Below, piece by piece: positions 7,717-15,464 of a stretch of DNA of 64,000 bases. Location of the stretch: the NCBI RefSeq assembly GCF_001021505.1, contig NZ_LDPO01000015.1:1-64000 (forward strand), read 5' to 3'. The stretch comes from Mycolicibacter heraklionensis. Lineage in GTDB: Bacteria > Actinomycetota > Actinomycetes > Mycobacteriales > Mycobacteriaceae. The number at the start of each line of letters is the position of its first letter. Positions within the stretch are counted from its first letter, which is position 1. The position numbers and the translations under genes were made by a program. The notes beneath the pieces were generated by a model. That model had not been told where the DNA came from and searched no databases. It saw only the letters and a program-made list of their open reading frames with translations.

Positions 7717-8742
7717 ATGCGCAGTGTCGTAATCGATGGGCCCGGATCGATCCGGGTCGACACCCGTCCGGACCCCGAGTTGCCCGGGGCCGACGGCGCC
7801 GTCGTCGAGGTGACCGCGACCGCGATCTGCGGCTCCGATCTGCACTTCTACGAAGGCGACTACCCGATCGCCGACCCCGTTCCGCTGGGTCACGAGGCCA
7901 TCGGCACCGTGGTCGAGGTCGGCTCGCAGGTGCACTCGGTGCGGGTGGGCGACCGGGTGATGGTGTCCTCGGTCGCGGGCTGTGGACACTGCGCCGGGTG
8001 CGGCACCCTCGACCCGATCCGGTGCCATTCGGGCCCGCAGATCTTCGGATCGGGCCTGCTGGGCGGCGCACAGTCGGAGCTGCTTGCCGTGCCGGGCGCC
8101 GACTTTCAGCTGGCCCGCATTCCCGAGGGGATCGTTGACGCCGAAGCTCTGTTGCTCACCGACAACCTCGCCACCGGATGGGCTGCGGCGCTGCGCGCCG
8201 ACATCCCGGTCGGCGGCACGGTAGCGGTGATCGGGTTGGGCGCGGTTGGCCTGTGTGCGGCACGCAGTGCGCTGTTCCTCGGCGCGGCAACGGTTCTCGG
8301 CGTCGATCCGGTGCGTGCACGTCGGGAACGGGCTGCCCTGATGGGTGTGACCCCGGCGGAGCCGCCGACCACGGCCGCGGCCATGGAGCTCAGCGATGGG
8401 CGCGGTGTGGATGCGGTGATCGACGCGGTCGGCTCGGACACCACGATGTCCGACGCGCTGACCGCGATACGGGCCGGTGGAACGGTGTCGGTGGTCGGCG
8501 TGCATGACCTGCAACCGTTCCCGTTCCCGGCGTTGCCGGCGCTGCTGCGCAGCGTCACCCTACGGATGACCACCGCGCCCGTGCAACAGACGTGGCCCCA
8601 GCTGGTGCCGCTGCTGCAATCCGGGCGGCTGTCGGTGGACGGCATCTTCACCACCGAGATGGCCTTGGACGACGCGGCCGACGCCTATCGTGCGGTGGCG
8701 GCCCGGTCCGGAGACGTGGTGAAGGTATTGCTCACGCCGTAA
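7717..8742 (+). CDS. Zinc-dependent alcohol dehydrogenase (MDR family)
   Basis: 341 aa. The GroES-like catalytic domain carries CGSDLHFYEGDY, GHEAIG (zinc ligand and catalytic His/Glu) and a structural-zinc-type loop CGHCAGCGTLDPIRC. The Rossmann motif VIGLGAVGLCA is near residue 175. The start lies one base after the SDR stop, so expression is coupled. An alcohol is presumably oxidised to an aldehyde or ketone, in sequence with the SDR and ligase. Confidence 0.92.
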   Translation: MRSVVIDGPGSIRVDTRPDPELPGADGAVVEVTATAICGSDLHFYEGDYPIADPVPLGHEAIGTVVEVGSQVHSVRVGDRVMVSSVAGCGHCAGCGTLDPIRCHSGPQIFGSGLLGGAQSELLAVPGADFQLARIPEGIVDAEALLLTDNLATGWAAALRADIPVGGTVAVIGLGAVGLCAARSALFLGAATVLGVDPVRARRERAALMGVTPAEPPTTAAAMELSDGRGVDAVIDAVGSDTTMSDALTAIRAGGTVSVVGVHDLQPFPFPALPALLRSVTLRMTTAPVQQTWPQLVPLLQSGRLSVDGIFTTEMALDDAADAYRAVAARSGDVVKVLLTP

Positions 8743-8777
8743 TCTCCAAAAGGTTCCGCACGACGAGAGGATCTCAG

Positions 8778-9848
8778 GTGGCAAAACGGATTGTGGTGTG
8801 GGGCACCGGGTTCGTCGGCAAGCTGGTCATCCCCGAGATCGTCAAACACCCGCTGTTCGAACTGGTCGGCGTGGGCGTCAGCGACCCGGCCAAGGTGGGC
8901 CGCGACGCCGGTGAGATCTGCGGGATCCCGCCCGTCGGCGTCACCGCCACCGACGACGTAGACGCCCTGATCGCCTTGGCGCCCGACGCGTTGGTGCACT
9001 ACGGCCCGACCGCCGCGCACGCAGCCGACAACATCGCGCTGATGTCGCGCTTCCTACGTGCCGGCATCGACGTCTGCTCCACCGCGATGACGCCGTGGGT
9101 GTGGCCCGGGCTCAAGCTCAATCCGCCGGATCTGCTCAAGCCCATCACCCAAGCCTGCGAGGACGGCGGAGCGTCGTGCTTCACCACCGGTATCGACCCC
9201 GGTTTCGCCAACGACCTGTTCCCGATGACGCTGATGGGGGTCTGCGCCGAGGTGCGCAAGGTGCGTGCCTCCGAGCTGCTGGACTACACCAACTACACCG
9301 GCGACTACGAGAACGAGATGGGGATCGGCCGCGACCCCGACTTCCAGCCCGTGCTCAAGATCCCCGAGGTGTTGATCTTCGCCTGGGGCGGAACAGTTCC
9401 GATGATCGCGCACGCCGCCGGGATCGAGCTCGATGAGATCACCACCACCTGGGACACCTGGGTGACTCCCAACGAACGCACCACCGCCAAGGGGGTGATC
9501 GCCCCCGGCCAGGTCGCGGCGGTGCGGTTCACCATCAACGGTATCTACCGGGGCGAAACCCGCATCCAGCTCGAGCACGTGAACCGGATCGGCCGCGACG
9601 CCGCACCGGACTGGCCTTCGGGCACCCAGGATGACGTCTACCGCGTCGATATCGAAGGGACGCCCAGTATTTCGCAGGAGACGGCGTTCCACTTCACCGA
9701 TGGTTCGGGCCGTGACGCGGCCACTGCCGGTTGCCTGGCCACCGGGATGCGCGCGCTCAACGCCGTCCCAGCGGTCAATGATCTCCCGCCGGGCTGGGTC
9801 ACGGCGCTGGATCTGCCGCTGATCCCGGGAGCGGGCACCATCCGCTGA
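8778..9848 (+). CDS. DapB-fold NAD(P)H-binding reductase (dihydrodipicolinate reductase-like)
   Basis: 356 aa. The N-terminal Rossmann motif is VWGTGFVGK, followed by a DapB-like middle domain (FTTGIDPGFANDLFP) and a C-terminal return strand. Proteins of this group in mycobacteria are annotated as dihydrodipicolinate-reductase-like or diaminopentanoate-dehydrogenase-like; it is not the lysine-pathway DapB, which is shorter (about 245 aa). GTG 8778 is chosen because GAGAGGA lies just upstream and the Rossmann strand begins at residue 3. It is the last gene of the operon; its reaction is unknown. Confidence 0.8.
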   Translation: MAKRIVVWGTGFVGKLVIPEIVKHPLFELVGVGVSDPAKVGRDAGEICGIPPVGVTATDDVDALIALAPDALVHYGPTAAHAADNIALMSRFLRAGIDVCSTAMTPWVWPGLKLNPPDLLKPITQACEDGGASCFTTGIDPGFANDLFPMTLMGVCAEVRKVRASELLDYTNYTGDYENEMGIGRDPDFQPVLKIPEVLIFAWGGTVPMIAHAAGIELDEITTTWDTWVTPNERTTAKGVIAPGQVAAVRFTINGIYRGETRIQLEHVNRIGRDAAPDWPSGTQDDVYRVDIEGTPSISQETAFHFTDGSGRDAATAGCLATGMRALNAVPAVNDLPPGWVTALDLPLIPGAGTIR

Positions 9849-9861
9849 GCGAGCGGGATCC

Positions 9862-10836
9862 CTACTCGGTGCGGGGCCGCCGCGGCCGCAGCCGCAGCGG
9901 CGGCATCGGCGGGGCCGGTAGCCGTTCCAGGCGGCCCCGATAGCCGATGACCTGGCCGAACTGCTCGTCACCGTCCTGCCAGCGGCGCCGGAACTCGACG
10001 ATCTCGTCGTGGCTGCGGCCGATGAAGTTCCACCACAGCACCAACTCCTCACCGAACGGCACCCCGCCCAGCACCAGGGCCCGGGCGGGGGAGTCGCCGG
10101 TGTTGCGCAGTGGCAGCACCGTGCGACCGGGGCCTTGATAGCCGAGCTCGCCGACGCCCAGGCCCGTGCCGCCCAGGCTGACCGCACCCTGGTCGCAGAG
10201 CACACCGTGCTCGAATGCGGGATCGACGTCGAGTGCCAGTTCGGTGCGCGGCTCCAGGTCGAGCTGGGCCCCCAGCAGGGGAGTGAACGACGGGACGGGG
10301 GAGCGGTATCCGGCCAGCTCGCCGAGGAAGACCAGCGCCGATGCGCCGGACAGCGAAACAGGCTCGGGCGCAAAATGGTTGAAGTCACGCGCGGTGTGGC
10401 GGGCGCTATCGGGCAAGGCCACCCACAGCTGTACGCCGCGCAGCACCGGAGCCGACTCCGGATCAATCGAGACCTCGGAGTGGCAGATGCCCGCCCCGGC
10501 GGTCATCAGGTTCAGCTCGCCGGGGTTCACCACCGCGTGCACGCCGCCGCTGTCGCGGTGCTCGACGCGCCCGCTGAACAGCCAGCTCGCCGTCTGTAGC
10601 CCGGTGTGCGGGTGCGGGGGCACATCCATGCCGCCGTCGGCGACATCCTGCGGTCCGTAATGGTCGACGAAGCACCAGGCGCCGATCAGCGAGCGGTTCC
10701 GCTGCGGCAAGGTGCGGCGGACCCGGATGGCGCGTGCTCCGCCCAGCGGAACGTCGCGGGCGTGCAGTACTTCGATGTGATCAGTTGGCGTTGCTGCGCA
10801 AGCGAATTCATTCGAGGTGGCTTCCAGGTTGCTCAA
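9862..10836 (-). CDS. Pirin family protein
   Basis: 324 aa bicupin. The N-terminal cupin has the pirin signature PHPHTGLQTASWL (metal His pair) and EHRDSGG, followed by LMTAGAGICHSEVS, which holds further metal ligands. Pirins bind iron and are linked to redox sensing or quercetinase-like dioxygenation; the mycobacterial substrate is unknown. It is convergent with the preceding operon and 60 bp from the WhiB-like gene, on the same strand. Confidence 0.93.
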   Translation of the reverse strand: MSNLEATSNEFACAATPTDHIEVLHARDVPLGGARAIRVRRTLPQRNRSLIGAWCFVDHYGPQDVADGGMDVPPHPHTGLQTASWLFSGRVEHRDSGGVHAVVNPGELNLMTAGAGICHSEVSIDPESAPVLRGVQLWVALPDSARHTARDFNHFAPEPVSLSGASALVFLGELAGYRSPVPSFTPLLGAQLDLEPRTELALDVDPAFEHGVLCDQGAVSLGGTGLGVGELGYQGPGRTVLPLRNTGDSPARALVLGGVPFGEELVLWWNFIGRSHDEIVEFRRRWQDGDEQFGQVIGYRGRLERLPAPPMPPLRLRPRRPRTE

Positions 10837-10896
10837 CTGTCACCTCCGCGCCGTGCGCCGTGCCGCTACGGTCGATCCTACCGACTCATGCCGGGG

Positions 10897-11313
10897 TCAG
10901 GCCGCTGACCGAGGACCGATCCGCCCGGCGGGCAGGTGAAAAACCGTCGCTGTCACCGGCAGCTGTTCGCGCTCGTGGTTGGTCAGCAACGCCTGATTGT
11001 CGGGCAGCTCGCGGGTGTTGATCTCGCCGGCGGCGATCGCGCGCAGCAGCGCGTGGGCCCGGGCGAGTTCGGCCCGCTTGCGGTACTGGCCGCCGGGGAG
11101 CTTCACGCCGGCCCACACGCCGTACTCCTCACCCCGTTCCACGGCGAGCGCTGCGCATCGGCGCTGCTGCGCGAGCGGGCAGCGTCGTAGGCACTGCAAC
11201 CGCGCCTCGGTCGAGGACTGTTCGTAGGCCCGGGCCTTGGCGGCCCCGTCGGCTCCGTCGGCGTCGGGGTAGCCGAACCACAGTTCGGGATTTGCGGAGC
11301 AGGGGGGTGCCAT
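10897..11313 (-). CDS. WhiB-like protein with atypical cysteine spacing
   Basis: 138 aa. It has the WhiB layout: an N-terminal Cys (MAPPC), LWFG, a central Cys cluster, and the GVWAGVKLPGG turn that follows the iron-sulphur domain, then a basic C-terminus. The cluster reads C-LRR-C-PLAQQRR-C, i.e. C-x3-C-x7-C instead of the usual C-x2-C-x5-C; I checked this against the DNA. I chose ATG 11313 because AGGAGG precedes it; the longer open frame upstream crosses an AT-rich promoter region. It is divergent from the XRE gene that begins the ESX-2 flank, recalling whiB6 next to ESX-1. Confidence 0.8.
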   Translation of the reverse strand: MAPPCSANPELWFGYPDADGADGAAKARAYEQSSTEARLQCLRRCPLAQQRRCAALAVERGEEYGVWAGVKLPGGQYRKRAELARAHALLRAIAAGEINTRELPDNQALLTNHEREQLPVTATVFHLPAGRIGPRSAA

Positions 11314-11357
11314 CGGAAGGACCTCCTCGAGAACAGATCGGATAACGTAGATAGAAA

Positions 11358-11410
11358 CGTATACGATCGGATACGACGAACGCAACAGAAGTTGATAAAA
11401 ACATATATGT
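11358..11410. promoter_or_regulatory. AT-rich divergent promoter region between whiB-like and XRE genes
   Basis: This 149-bp intergenic region is unusually AT-rich for the window. It contains the palindromes CGTATACG (11358-11365) and ACATATATGT (11401-11410) and a repeated ATACGA. It probably holds the operators and promoters of both divergent regulators. Confidence 0.5.
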
Positions 11411-11433
11411 AAGTAGTGAAGGGTCAGGCTGTG

Positions 11434-11439
11434 TACTAT
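11434..11439 (+). promoter_or_regulatory. -10 box TACTAT for a leaderless transcript
   Basis: TACTAT is followed by exactly six bases and then ATG at 11446. This is the spacing at which transcription starts on the A of the start codon in mycobacterial leaderless mRNAs. The ATG opens the seven-codon reading frame described next. Confidence 0.6.
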
Positions 11440-11445
11440 CCGTCC

Positions 11446-11466
11446 ATGGCCGGGGCGCAACAATGA
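11446..11466 (+). CDS. Six-residue upstream ORF overlapping the XRE regulator start
   Basis: ATG GCC GGG GCG CAA CAA TGA encodes MAGAQQ. Its stop overlaps the ATG of the XRE gene (ATGA at 11463-11466). With the preceding TACTAT box it forms a leaderless upstream ORF that could couple translation into the regulator gene, which has no Shine-Dalgarno sequence of its own. The peptide itself need not have a function. Confidence 0.5.
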   Translation: MAGAQQ

Positions 11467-12233
11467 GCCGCGAAGCGGCGGGCGCGGCCATTCGGGCACT
11501 GCGCGAGGCGCGCGACTGGTCGCTGGCCGACCTCGCCGCAGCCACCGGGGTCAGCATCATGGGACTGAGCTACCTCGAGCGCGGCGCCCGGAAGCCCCAT
11601 AAAGGCACAGTTCAGAAGGTTGAGAACGGGCTCGGTCTGCCGCCGGGCACCTATTCTCGGCTCCTGGTGGCCGACGATCCCGACGCCGAACTGGCTTCGT
11701 TGATCTCCGCGGCCGGGCCGCAGACTTCGGCTGCGCGTCCCGCGGGAGCCATCGTCGTCGACCGCCACAGTGACACCGAAGTGCTGGAGGGATACGCCGA
11801 GGCGCAGCTCGATGCGCTGCGTTCGGTGATCGCGAGACTGCCGTCGGAAGCATCAGACGAATACGAGACGTATATTCTTTCCGTGATCACGCAGTGCGTG
11901 AAGGCGGAGATGCTCGCCGCCAGCTCCTGGCGGGTGGCGGTCAACGCGGGCGCCGATCACGCCGCCCGGCTGATGGCGCACCTGCAGGCCCTCGAGGCCA
12001 CCCGTATCGACCTGCTGCAGCGGATGCCCGGCAGTCTGACCGCCCGCTTCGATCGGGCCTGCGCGCAGTCGCCGCTGCCCGAACCGGTGATCGCGGCGTT
12101 GATCGGCGTCGGGCCAGAGGAGATGTGGGACATCCGCAACCGAGGTGTGATTCCGCCCGGAGCGCTGGCCCGAGTTCGGGCATTCGCCGACGGATCCATG
12201 GACGCAACAGATGGTGGCGACGAAGGGGGATAA
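11463..12233 (+). CDS. XRE family helix-turn-helix regulator at the ESX-2 flank
   Basis: 256 aa. Residues 6-60 form a Cro/CI-type HTH (IRALREARDWSLADLAAATGVS, then LSYLERG, KGTVQKVENGL). The remainder is helical, with no enzyme motif I recognise; VGPEEMWDIRNRG near residue 220 suggests a second HTH-like element. It lies two bases upstream of the NlpC/P60 gene and diverges from the WhiB-like gene, so it is a candidate regulator of the ESX-2 substrate genes that follow. The start is ATG 11463, reached through the overlapping upstream ORF. Confidence 0.85.
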   Translation: MSREAAGAAIRALREARDWSLADLAAATGVSIMGLSYLERGARKPHKGTVQKVENGLGLPPGTYSRLLVADDPDAELASLISAAGPQTSAARPAGAIVVDRHSDTEVLEGYAEAQLDALRSVIARLPSEASDEYETYILSVITQCVKAEMLAASSWRVAVNAGADHAARLMAHLQALEATRIDLLQRMPGSLTARFDRACAQSPLPEPVIAALIGVGPEEMWDIRNRGVIPPGALARVRAFADGSMDATDGGDEGG

Positions 12234-12235
12234 CA

Positions 12236-13069
12236 GTGAGCAACGGTGAGTTGGAGCTACTGACGCGCGCCAATGAGCTGTTCGCGGGTCATCCACGACC
12301 CGTGTCACTGGAGCCCGGGCTCGACCGTTACGTCGAGCTGTTGGAGCGCAACGCCAACACCGACACCGGCGCGGGGCATGACCGGTACCGGGCGGCGGTG
12401 CTCGCGCAGCGGGATCTGTTGCTGGCCAACGCACGTACCGATGCGCTCGCCACAACAACGCTGGCCGCCGTGGTCGCCGACCACGCCCGAGCCCGCCAGC
12501 AGACCGACGGCGTCGTCTGCGCTGCCCGCGCCGACTCGGCAGTTTCCCCGGATACGCCTTTGGCGCACCGGGAGGCAATGCGCCGGCGGGCAGCCCGACT
12601 GCGCGCCCAACATGCGCACGTGGCATCGGCGCACCACCGGGCGCGGGCCCACCGTGCGGGATTGCGGCGGCTGCGTTACCGGACGGCGCGGCGCCGGATG
12701 ACCGGGCTGGATCGGTTGCGGTTGCCCAACACTCGCGCCGGGATGGCCGTGCGTGCCGCCCTGTCACGGCTCGGCCGACCCTATGTGTGGGGCGCGACCG
12801 GGCCCGACCGGTTCGACTGCTCGGGGCTGACCCAGTGGGCGTACCACCAAGCCGGCGTGCCCCTGTCGCGTACCACCTACACCCAGATCTACGAAGGAAT
12901 CCCGGTGGCACGCTCCCAGATTCGACCCGGCGACCTGGTGTTCCCCAGCACCGGTCATGTTCAGCTGGCAATCGGCGGGAACCGGGTGATCGAAGCCCCG
13001 CACGCGGGTGCAACCGTGCAGATCAGCCCCCTGGGCGCGCATGTGGCGATCCGGCGTCCGGTGCCGTGA
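12236..13069 (+). CDS. NlpC/P60 peptidoglycan endopeptidase, Rv3896c-like
   Basis: 277 aa. The N-terminal ~150 residues are helical and Arg/Ala-rich with no signal peptide; the C-terminal ~110 residues are a C40 peptidase with catalytic Cys in DRFDCSGLTQWAY and His in TGHVQLAIG. The likely reaction is cleavage of the peptidoglycan stem peptide. Rv3896c, beside eccB2 in M. tuberculosis, has the same domain order. With no Sec signal, export through ESX-2 is a reasonable inference. The start is GTG 12236, two bases after the XRE stop with GGGGGA upstream. Confidence 0.88.
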   Translation: MSNGELELLTRANELFAGHPRPVSLEPGLDRYVELLERNANTDTGAGHDRYRAAVLAQRDLLLANARTDALATTTLAAVVADHARARQQTDGVVCAARADSAVSPDTPLAHREAMRRRAARLRAQHAHVASAHHRARAHRAGLRRLRYRTARRRMTGLDRLRLPNTRAGMAVRAALSRLGRPYVWGATGPDRFDCSGLTQWAYHQAGVPLSRTTYTQIYEGIPVARSQIRPGDLVFPSTGHVQLAIGGNRVIEAPHAGATVQISPLGAHVAIRRPVP

Positions 13070-13123
13070 CCGGGCTGTCCCCAGCGGGTGCTCGGGTGAA
13101 TTGTCGGCCTCGGTGGGCGCCGG

Positions 13124-13129
13124 TACAGT
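13124..13129 (+). promoter_or_regulatory. -10 box TACAGT upstream of the DUF4226 operon
   Basis: TACAGT lies eight bases before ATG 13138, which opens a 16-codon frame ending TGA at 13188, four bases before the DUF4226 start. The TGA is part of the TGAGGAG that forms the Shine-Dalgarno sequence. This suggests a separate promoter for the Esp-like genes with a near-leaderless upstream ORF. Confidence 0.4.
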
Positions 13130-13137
13130 CACCGGCC

Positions 13138-13188
13138 ATGAAGCGGTCAGCTCCCGAGCGTCGGCCCGGCGCAGCGATGTTGGGCTGA
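13138..13188 (+). CDS. Possible 16-residue upstream ORF of the DUF4226 gene
   Basis: ATG 13138 opens a short basic peptide (MKRSAPERRPGAAMLG) whose stop codon sits in the Shine-Dalgarno sequence of the next gene. This position is typical of translational coupling. It may be a leader peptide or chance. Confidence 0.3.
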   Translation: MKRSAPERRPGAAMLG

Positions 13189-13192
13189 GGAG

Positions 13193-14521
13193 ATGACAAC
13201 CCGCGACGACGTGCTGGATGCGATCGGCCGCATCGAAAGGGCCGGCGGTGCGGGTGAGGCGACTCGTCTAGCCCAGGCGGCACTGACCCTGCCGTTGCCG
13301 CCGTCGGGCTACGACAGCGTGCTGACCCGCCTGCGCTCGGTTTATCCGGTGCCCGGTGATCAACAGCAGGGCCGGGCGGCGCAAGCGATGAAGCTGGCCG
13401 AAACGGCTCTGGCGCAGCAACTGTCGAGTGCCGCGGGCTTCGACCGGCAGATCATCGAAGCGCTGCGCCACGCGCACAAGACGACGCTGGAAGGCCGACG
13501 ACGCCTCGACGAACTCGAGGCAGAGATTGCCGGCGCCGCAGGGGCCTGGGACCTGGACACCGCCGCGGGTGCGCGCGAATTCCAGCGGTTCTTGATCGGC
13601 AAACTGGGGCAGATCATCAAGGTGGTCGAAGAGACCAACGACGATGACACCTCCAAGCAGGCGCTCGCCAATGCTTTGACGGGGCTGTATGCCGCTGCGC
13701 AATCGGATCGCCGCGACCCGCCGCCCGCCGAGGAGGGCCAGCCCTCGCTGGGCCCGGATCCCGACTCCTACCCGGACGTACTGGTTGATGACGAGCCTGC
13801 CGCGGATGCCGCGGATGACACGGAGGTGCCGCAGGGGCTGCCGCAGTTGGCGACGCCGATGTTCCCGGGCCTGGGTGCCGACGGGCCGGGCTTCGGAGCG
13901 ATGCCGGCTGCCATGCCCGCCGGACTTCCATGGACCGGGCTGACGCCGGGTGCGGGCGGTGACGACTTGCCCGCGGAAGACGATTACCGGCCCGAGGAAG
14001 CGGCTACGGCCGACGCGCCCGATGGTGCGGATGCCGATGGAGCTGACGGCGATACGCCGGCGCAGGAACCGGGGGAGCAGGGTCTGGTCACTGTGCGGCT
14101 GCCCGACGGCGAAACCACGACTGTGGCCAATCCGCAACTGGGCGCGGCGATGCAGGCCGTCGCCGACGGACAGCCCGTGGTGGAGGCGTTCCGGAGCCAG
14201 GGCATCCACGTCCCGCCGCCCGGAACCCCTGTGGTGGCGGCGGTCGACGTGACCAGCCTGCGGCCGGGCGACATCGGCGTGTTCACCGACCGCCATGCCC
14301 TTGCTGTCGGCGGCGGCAAGGCGCTACTCGACGGGCAGCTGCATCTTGTCGAGAACCTGCGCGGTCCCGGGTTCCTGGGCTGGCAGCATCCGCCGGCCTT
14401 GGCACAGGAGCCCGCACCGGCCTCGGCGCAGGAGCCCGCGCCGGTCGCCACCCGCCCGGCGGCGGCGCTCGGCAGCCTCATGAGCTTGAAAAAGCCGGCT
14501 CCAACCGGCATCGTCGATTAG
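13193..14521 (+). CDS. DUF4226 domain protein, probable ESX-2 substrate (Rv3897c/Rv3898c-type)
   Basis: 442 aa. The first ~65 residues are helical. Residues ~66-160 form a DUF4226 domain (DRQIIEALRHAH, RRRLDELEAEI, AREFQRFLIGKL). A long acidic, Pro/Gly-rich linker (~175-285) leads to a C-terminal ~130-residue domain with LRPGDIGVF and HALAVGGGKALL. The domain order resembles large Esp proteins carried to the machine with an EspC-type partner, and an EspC-like gene follows 15 bp later. There is no signal peptide. A DUF4226 paralogue lies at 34336 on the other side of the core. GAGGAG precedes ATG 13193. Confidence 0.82.
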   Translation: MTTRDDVLDAIGRIERAGGAGEATRLAQAALTLPLPPSGYDSVLTRLRSVYPVPGDQQQGRAAQAMKLAETALAQQLSSAAGFDRQIIEALRHAHKTTLEGRRRLDELEAEIAGAAGAWDLDTAAGAREFQRFLIGKLGQIIKVVEETNDDDTSKQALANALTGLYAAAQSDRRDPPPAEEGQPSLGPDPDSYPDVLVDDEPAADAADDTEVPQGLPQLATPMFPGLGADGPGFGAMPAAMPAGLPWTGLTPGAGGDDLPAEDDYRPEEAATADAPDGADADGADGDTPAQEPGEQGLVTVRLPDGETTTVANPQLGAAMQAVADGQPVVEAFRSQGIHVPPPGTPVVAAVDVTSLRPGDIGVFTDRHALAVGGGKALLDGQLHLVENLRGPGFLGWQHPPALAQEPAPASAQEPAPVATRPAAALGSLMSLKKPAPTGIVD

Positions 14522-14536
14522 CCAGGAAGGTGGGAC

Positions 14537-14854
14537 ATGCCCGAGAAGATCCACGTCAATCAGGACGTTCTGACCAACGCGGCCGGGAACCATCAAGAGA
14601 CGTCGGACTACCTGTCCACCGTTGCGGCCTCACACGAGGGAATCCAGGCGACCCTGAACTCGCTCGGCCCGATCTACGGCGACTTTCGCCAGGCGGCGGG
14701 TTCGTTGCTGGACGCACGCAAGGACTGCTACGACGACCAGTCCAGCGAACATTCGACAGTGTCAGAAAATCTGCACCGCGCGGTGGCAATGTGGAACAAG
14801 AATGAAGACGATGCCGCCAGCGCCTTCGGGCACCTCACCGACGGGCGCCGATGA
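14537..14854 (+). CDS. EspC-like type VII secretion target (ESX secretion-associated protein)
   Basis: 105 aa, all-helical. It begins MPEKIHVNQDVLTNAAGNH and has the same size and pattern as EspC/EspF (DUF2580): an N-terminal V-x-x-x-L-x-x-A-A helix, a Gly/Pro turn in the middle (SLGPIYGDF) and a second helix. EspC-family proteins are co-secreted with larger EspA/EspE-type substrates. RBS AGGAAGG precedes ATG 14537; the stop overlaps the next start (ATGA). Confidence 0.8.
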   Translation: MPEKIHVNQDVLTNAAGNHQETSDYLSTVAASHEGIQATLNSLGPIYGDFRQAAGSLLDARKDCYDDQSSEHSTVSENLHRAVAMWNKNEDDAASAFGHLTDGRR

Positions 14855-15165
14855 CTGAGCCGAACCCGGCATTCGACACGCTCCACCCGAGTGGCGATGT
14901 GCTGTTCCGGTCTTGTCGCGGCGGCTATCTGCACAGTGTGGTGCTGACCGAGGCGGTGATGGACACGGACGCGCACCGGCTGGCAGAGGCCATCGTCCTG
15001 ACCGCGGATGTCTCATTTCTCAAGGCGGCGTTAGAGATCCGAGGTGAGATCGTCACGACCGGGCACGCACCGTCGGCTGCGGTGCCCACCGCTGACGATC
15101 TGCGGGTCGCTACTGAGCGGCTTCTGGCCCACCAACTGCACCCCCGGGCGAACCCCGGCCGCTAA
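14851..15165 (+). CDS. DUF2694-like (EspD/EspH-type) protein
   Basis: 104 aa. The core is a beta-rich, then helical unit: DVLFRSCRGGYLHSVVLTEAV followed by AEAIVLTADVSFLKA. This matches the DUF2694 pattern of EspD and EspH, the third members of the espA-C-D and espE-F-H sets of ESX-1. Those proteins stabilise or help export their partners. The start overlaps the EspC-like stop, as expected for a co-translated set. Family membership is from pattern memory, not a search. Confidence 0.65.
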   Translation: MTEPNPAFDTLHPSGDVLFRSCRGGYLHSVVLTEAVMDTDAHRLAEAIVLTADVSFLKAALEIRGEIVTTGHAPSAAVPTADDLRVATERLLAHQLHPRANPGR

Positions 15166-15368
15166 AGCACCCATCTTCCAGCGGCGTCAGCATCGGGCGC
15201 GATGTCTGGCGGAGGATCAACCACCATGTCGCCAAACAGCTTTCGGGCCCGCTCCAGCAAGGCGAGTACCTCGCTCAACTGCGCTGCACACCCCGTCCCC
15301 GGGGACCCGACATCAGCCACGATCTGCACGCTACCGACCGGCCCAAGGGCTGACAATTCACCGCGCAC
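15162..15368 (-). CDS. Possible small protein on the opposite strand (68 aa)
   Basis: A GTG at 15368 opens 68 codons on the minus strand ending TAG at 15162-15164, overlapping the end of the DUF2694-like gene by 4 bp. The product has a plausible beta strand (GSVQIVADV), an amphipathic helix (QLSEVLALLERARKLFG) and ends GRWVL. The plus strand here has no convincing gene, leaving 299 bp otherwise unexplained. No clear Shine-Dalgarno sequence is visible and I do not recognise a family. Confidence 0.4.
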   Translation of the reverse strand: MRGELSALGPVGSVQIVADVGSPGTGCAAQLSEVLALLERARKLFGDMVVDPPPDIAPDADAAGRWVL

Positions 15369-15452
15369 AGTGGCTGTGGACGGTCGCCGAATACCGTGGG
15401 CGGCGCAGCCCGGTGAGGGCGAATTCGGACGAGAGCGCCGGGACGGCAACGG

Positions 15453-15458
15453 TACGCT
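15453..15458 (+). promoter_or_regulatory. -10 box TACGCT, leaderless promoter of the DUF5631/5632 gene
   Basis: TACGCT is followed by exactly six bases and then the GTG start at 15465, the canonical leaderless spacing. No Shine-Dalgarno sequence is present, which supports this start codon and independent transcription of the gene. Confidence 0.6.
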
Positions 15459-15464
15459 TGCGCG

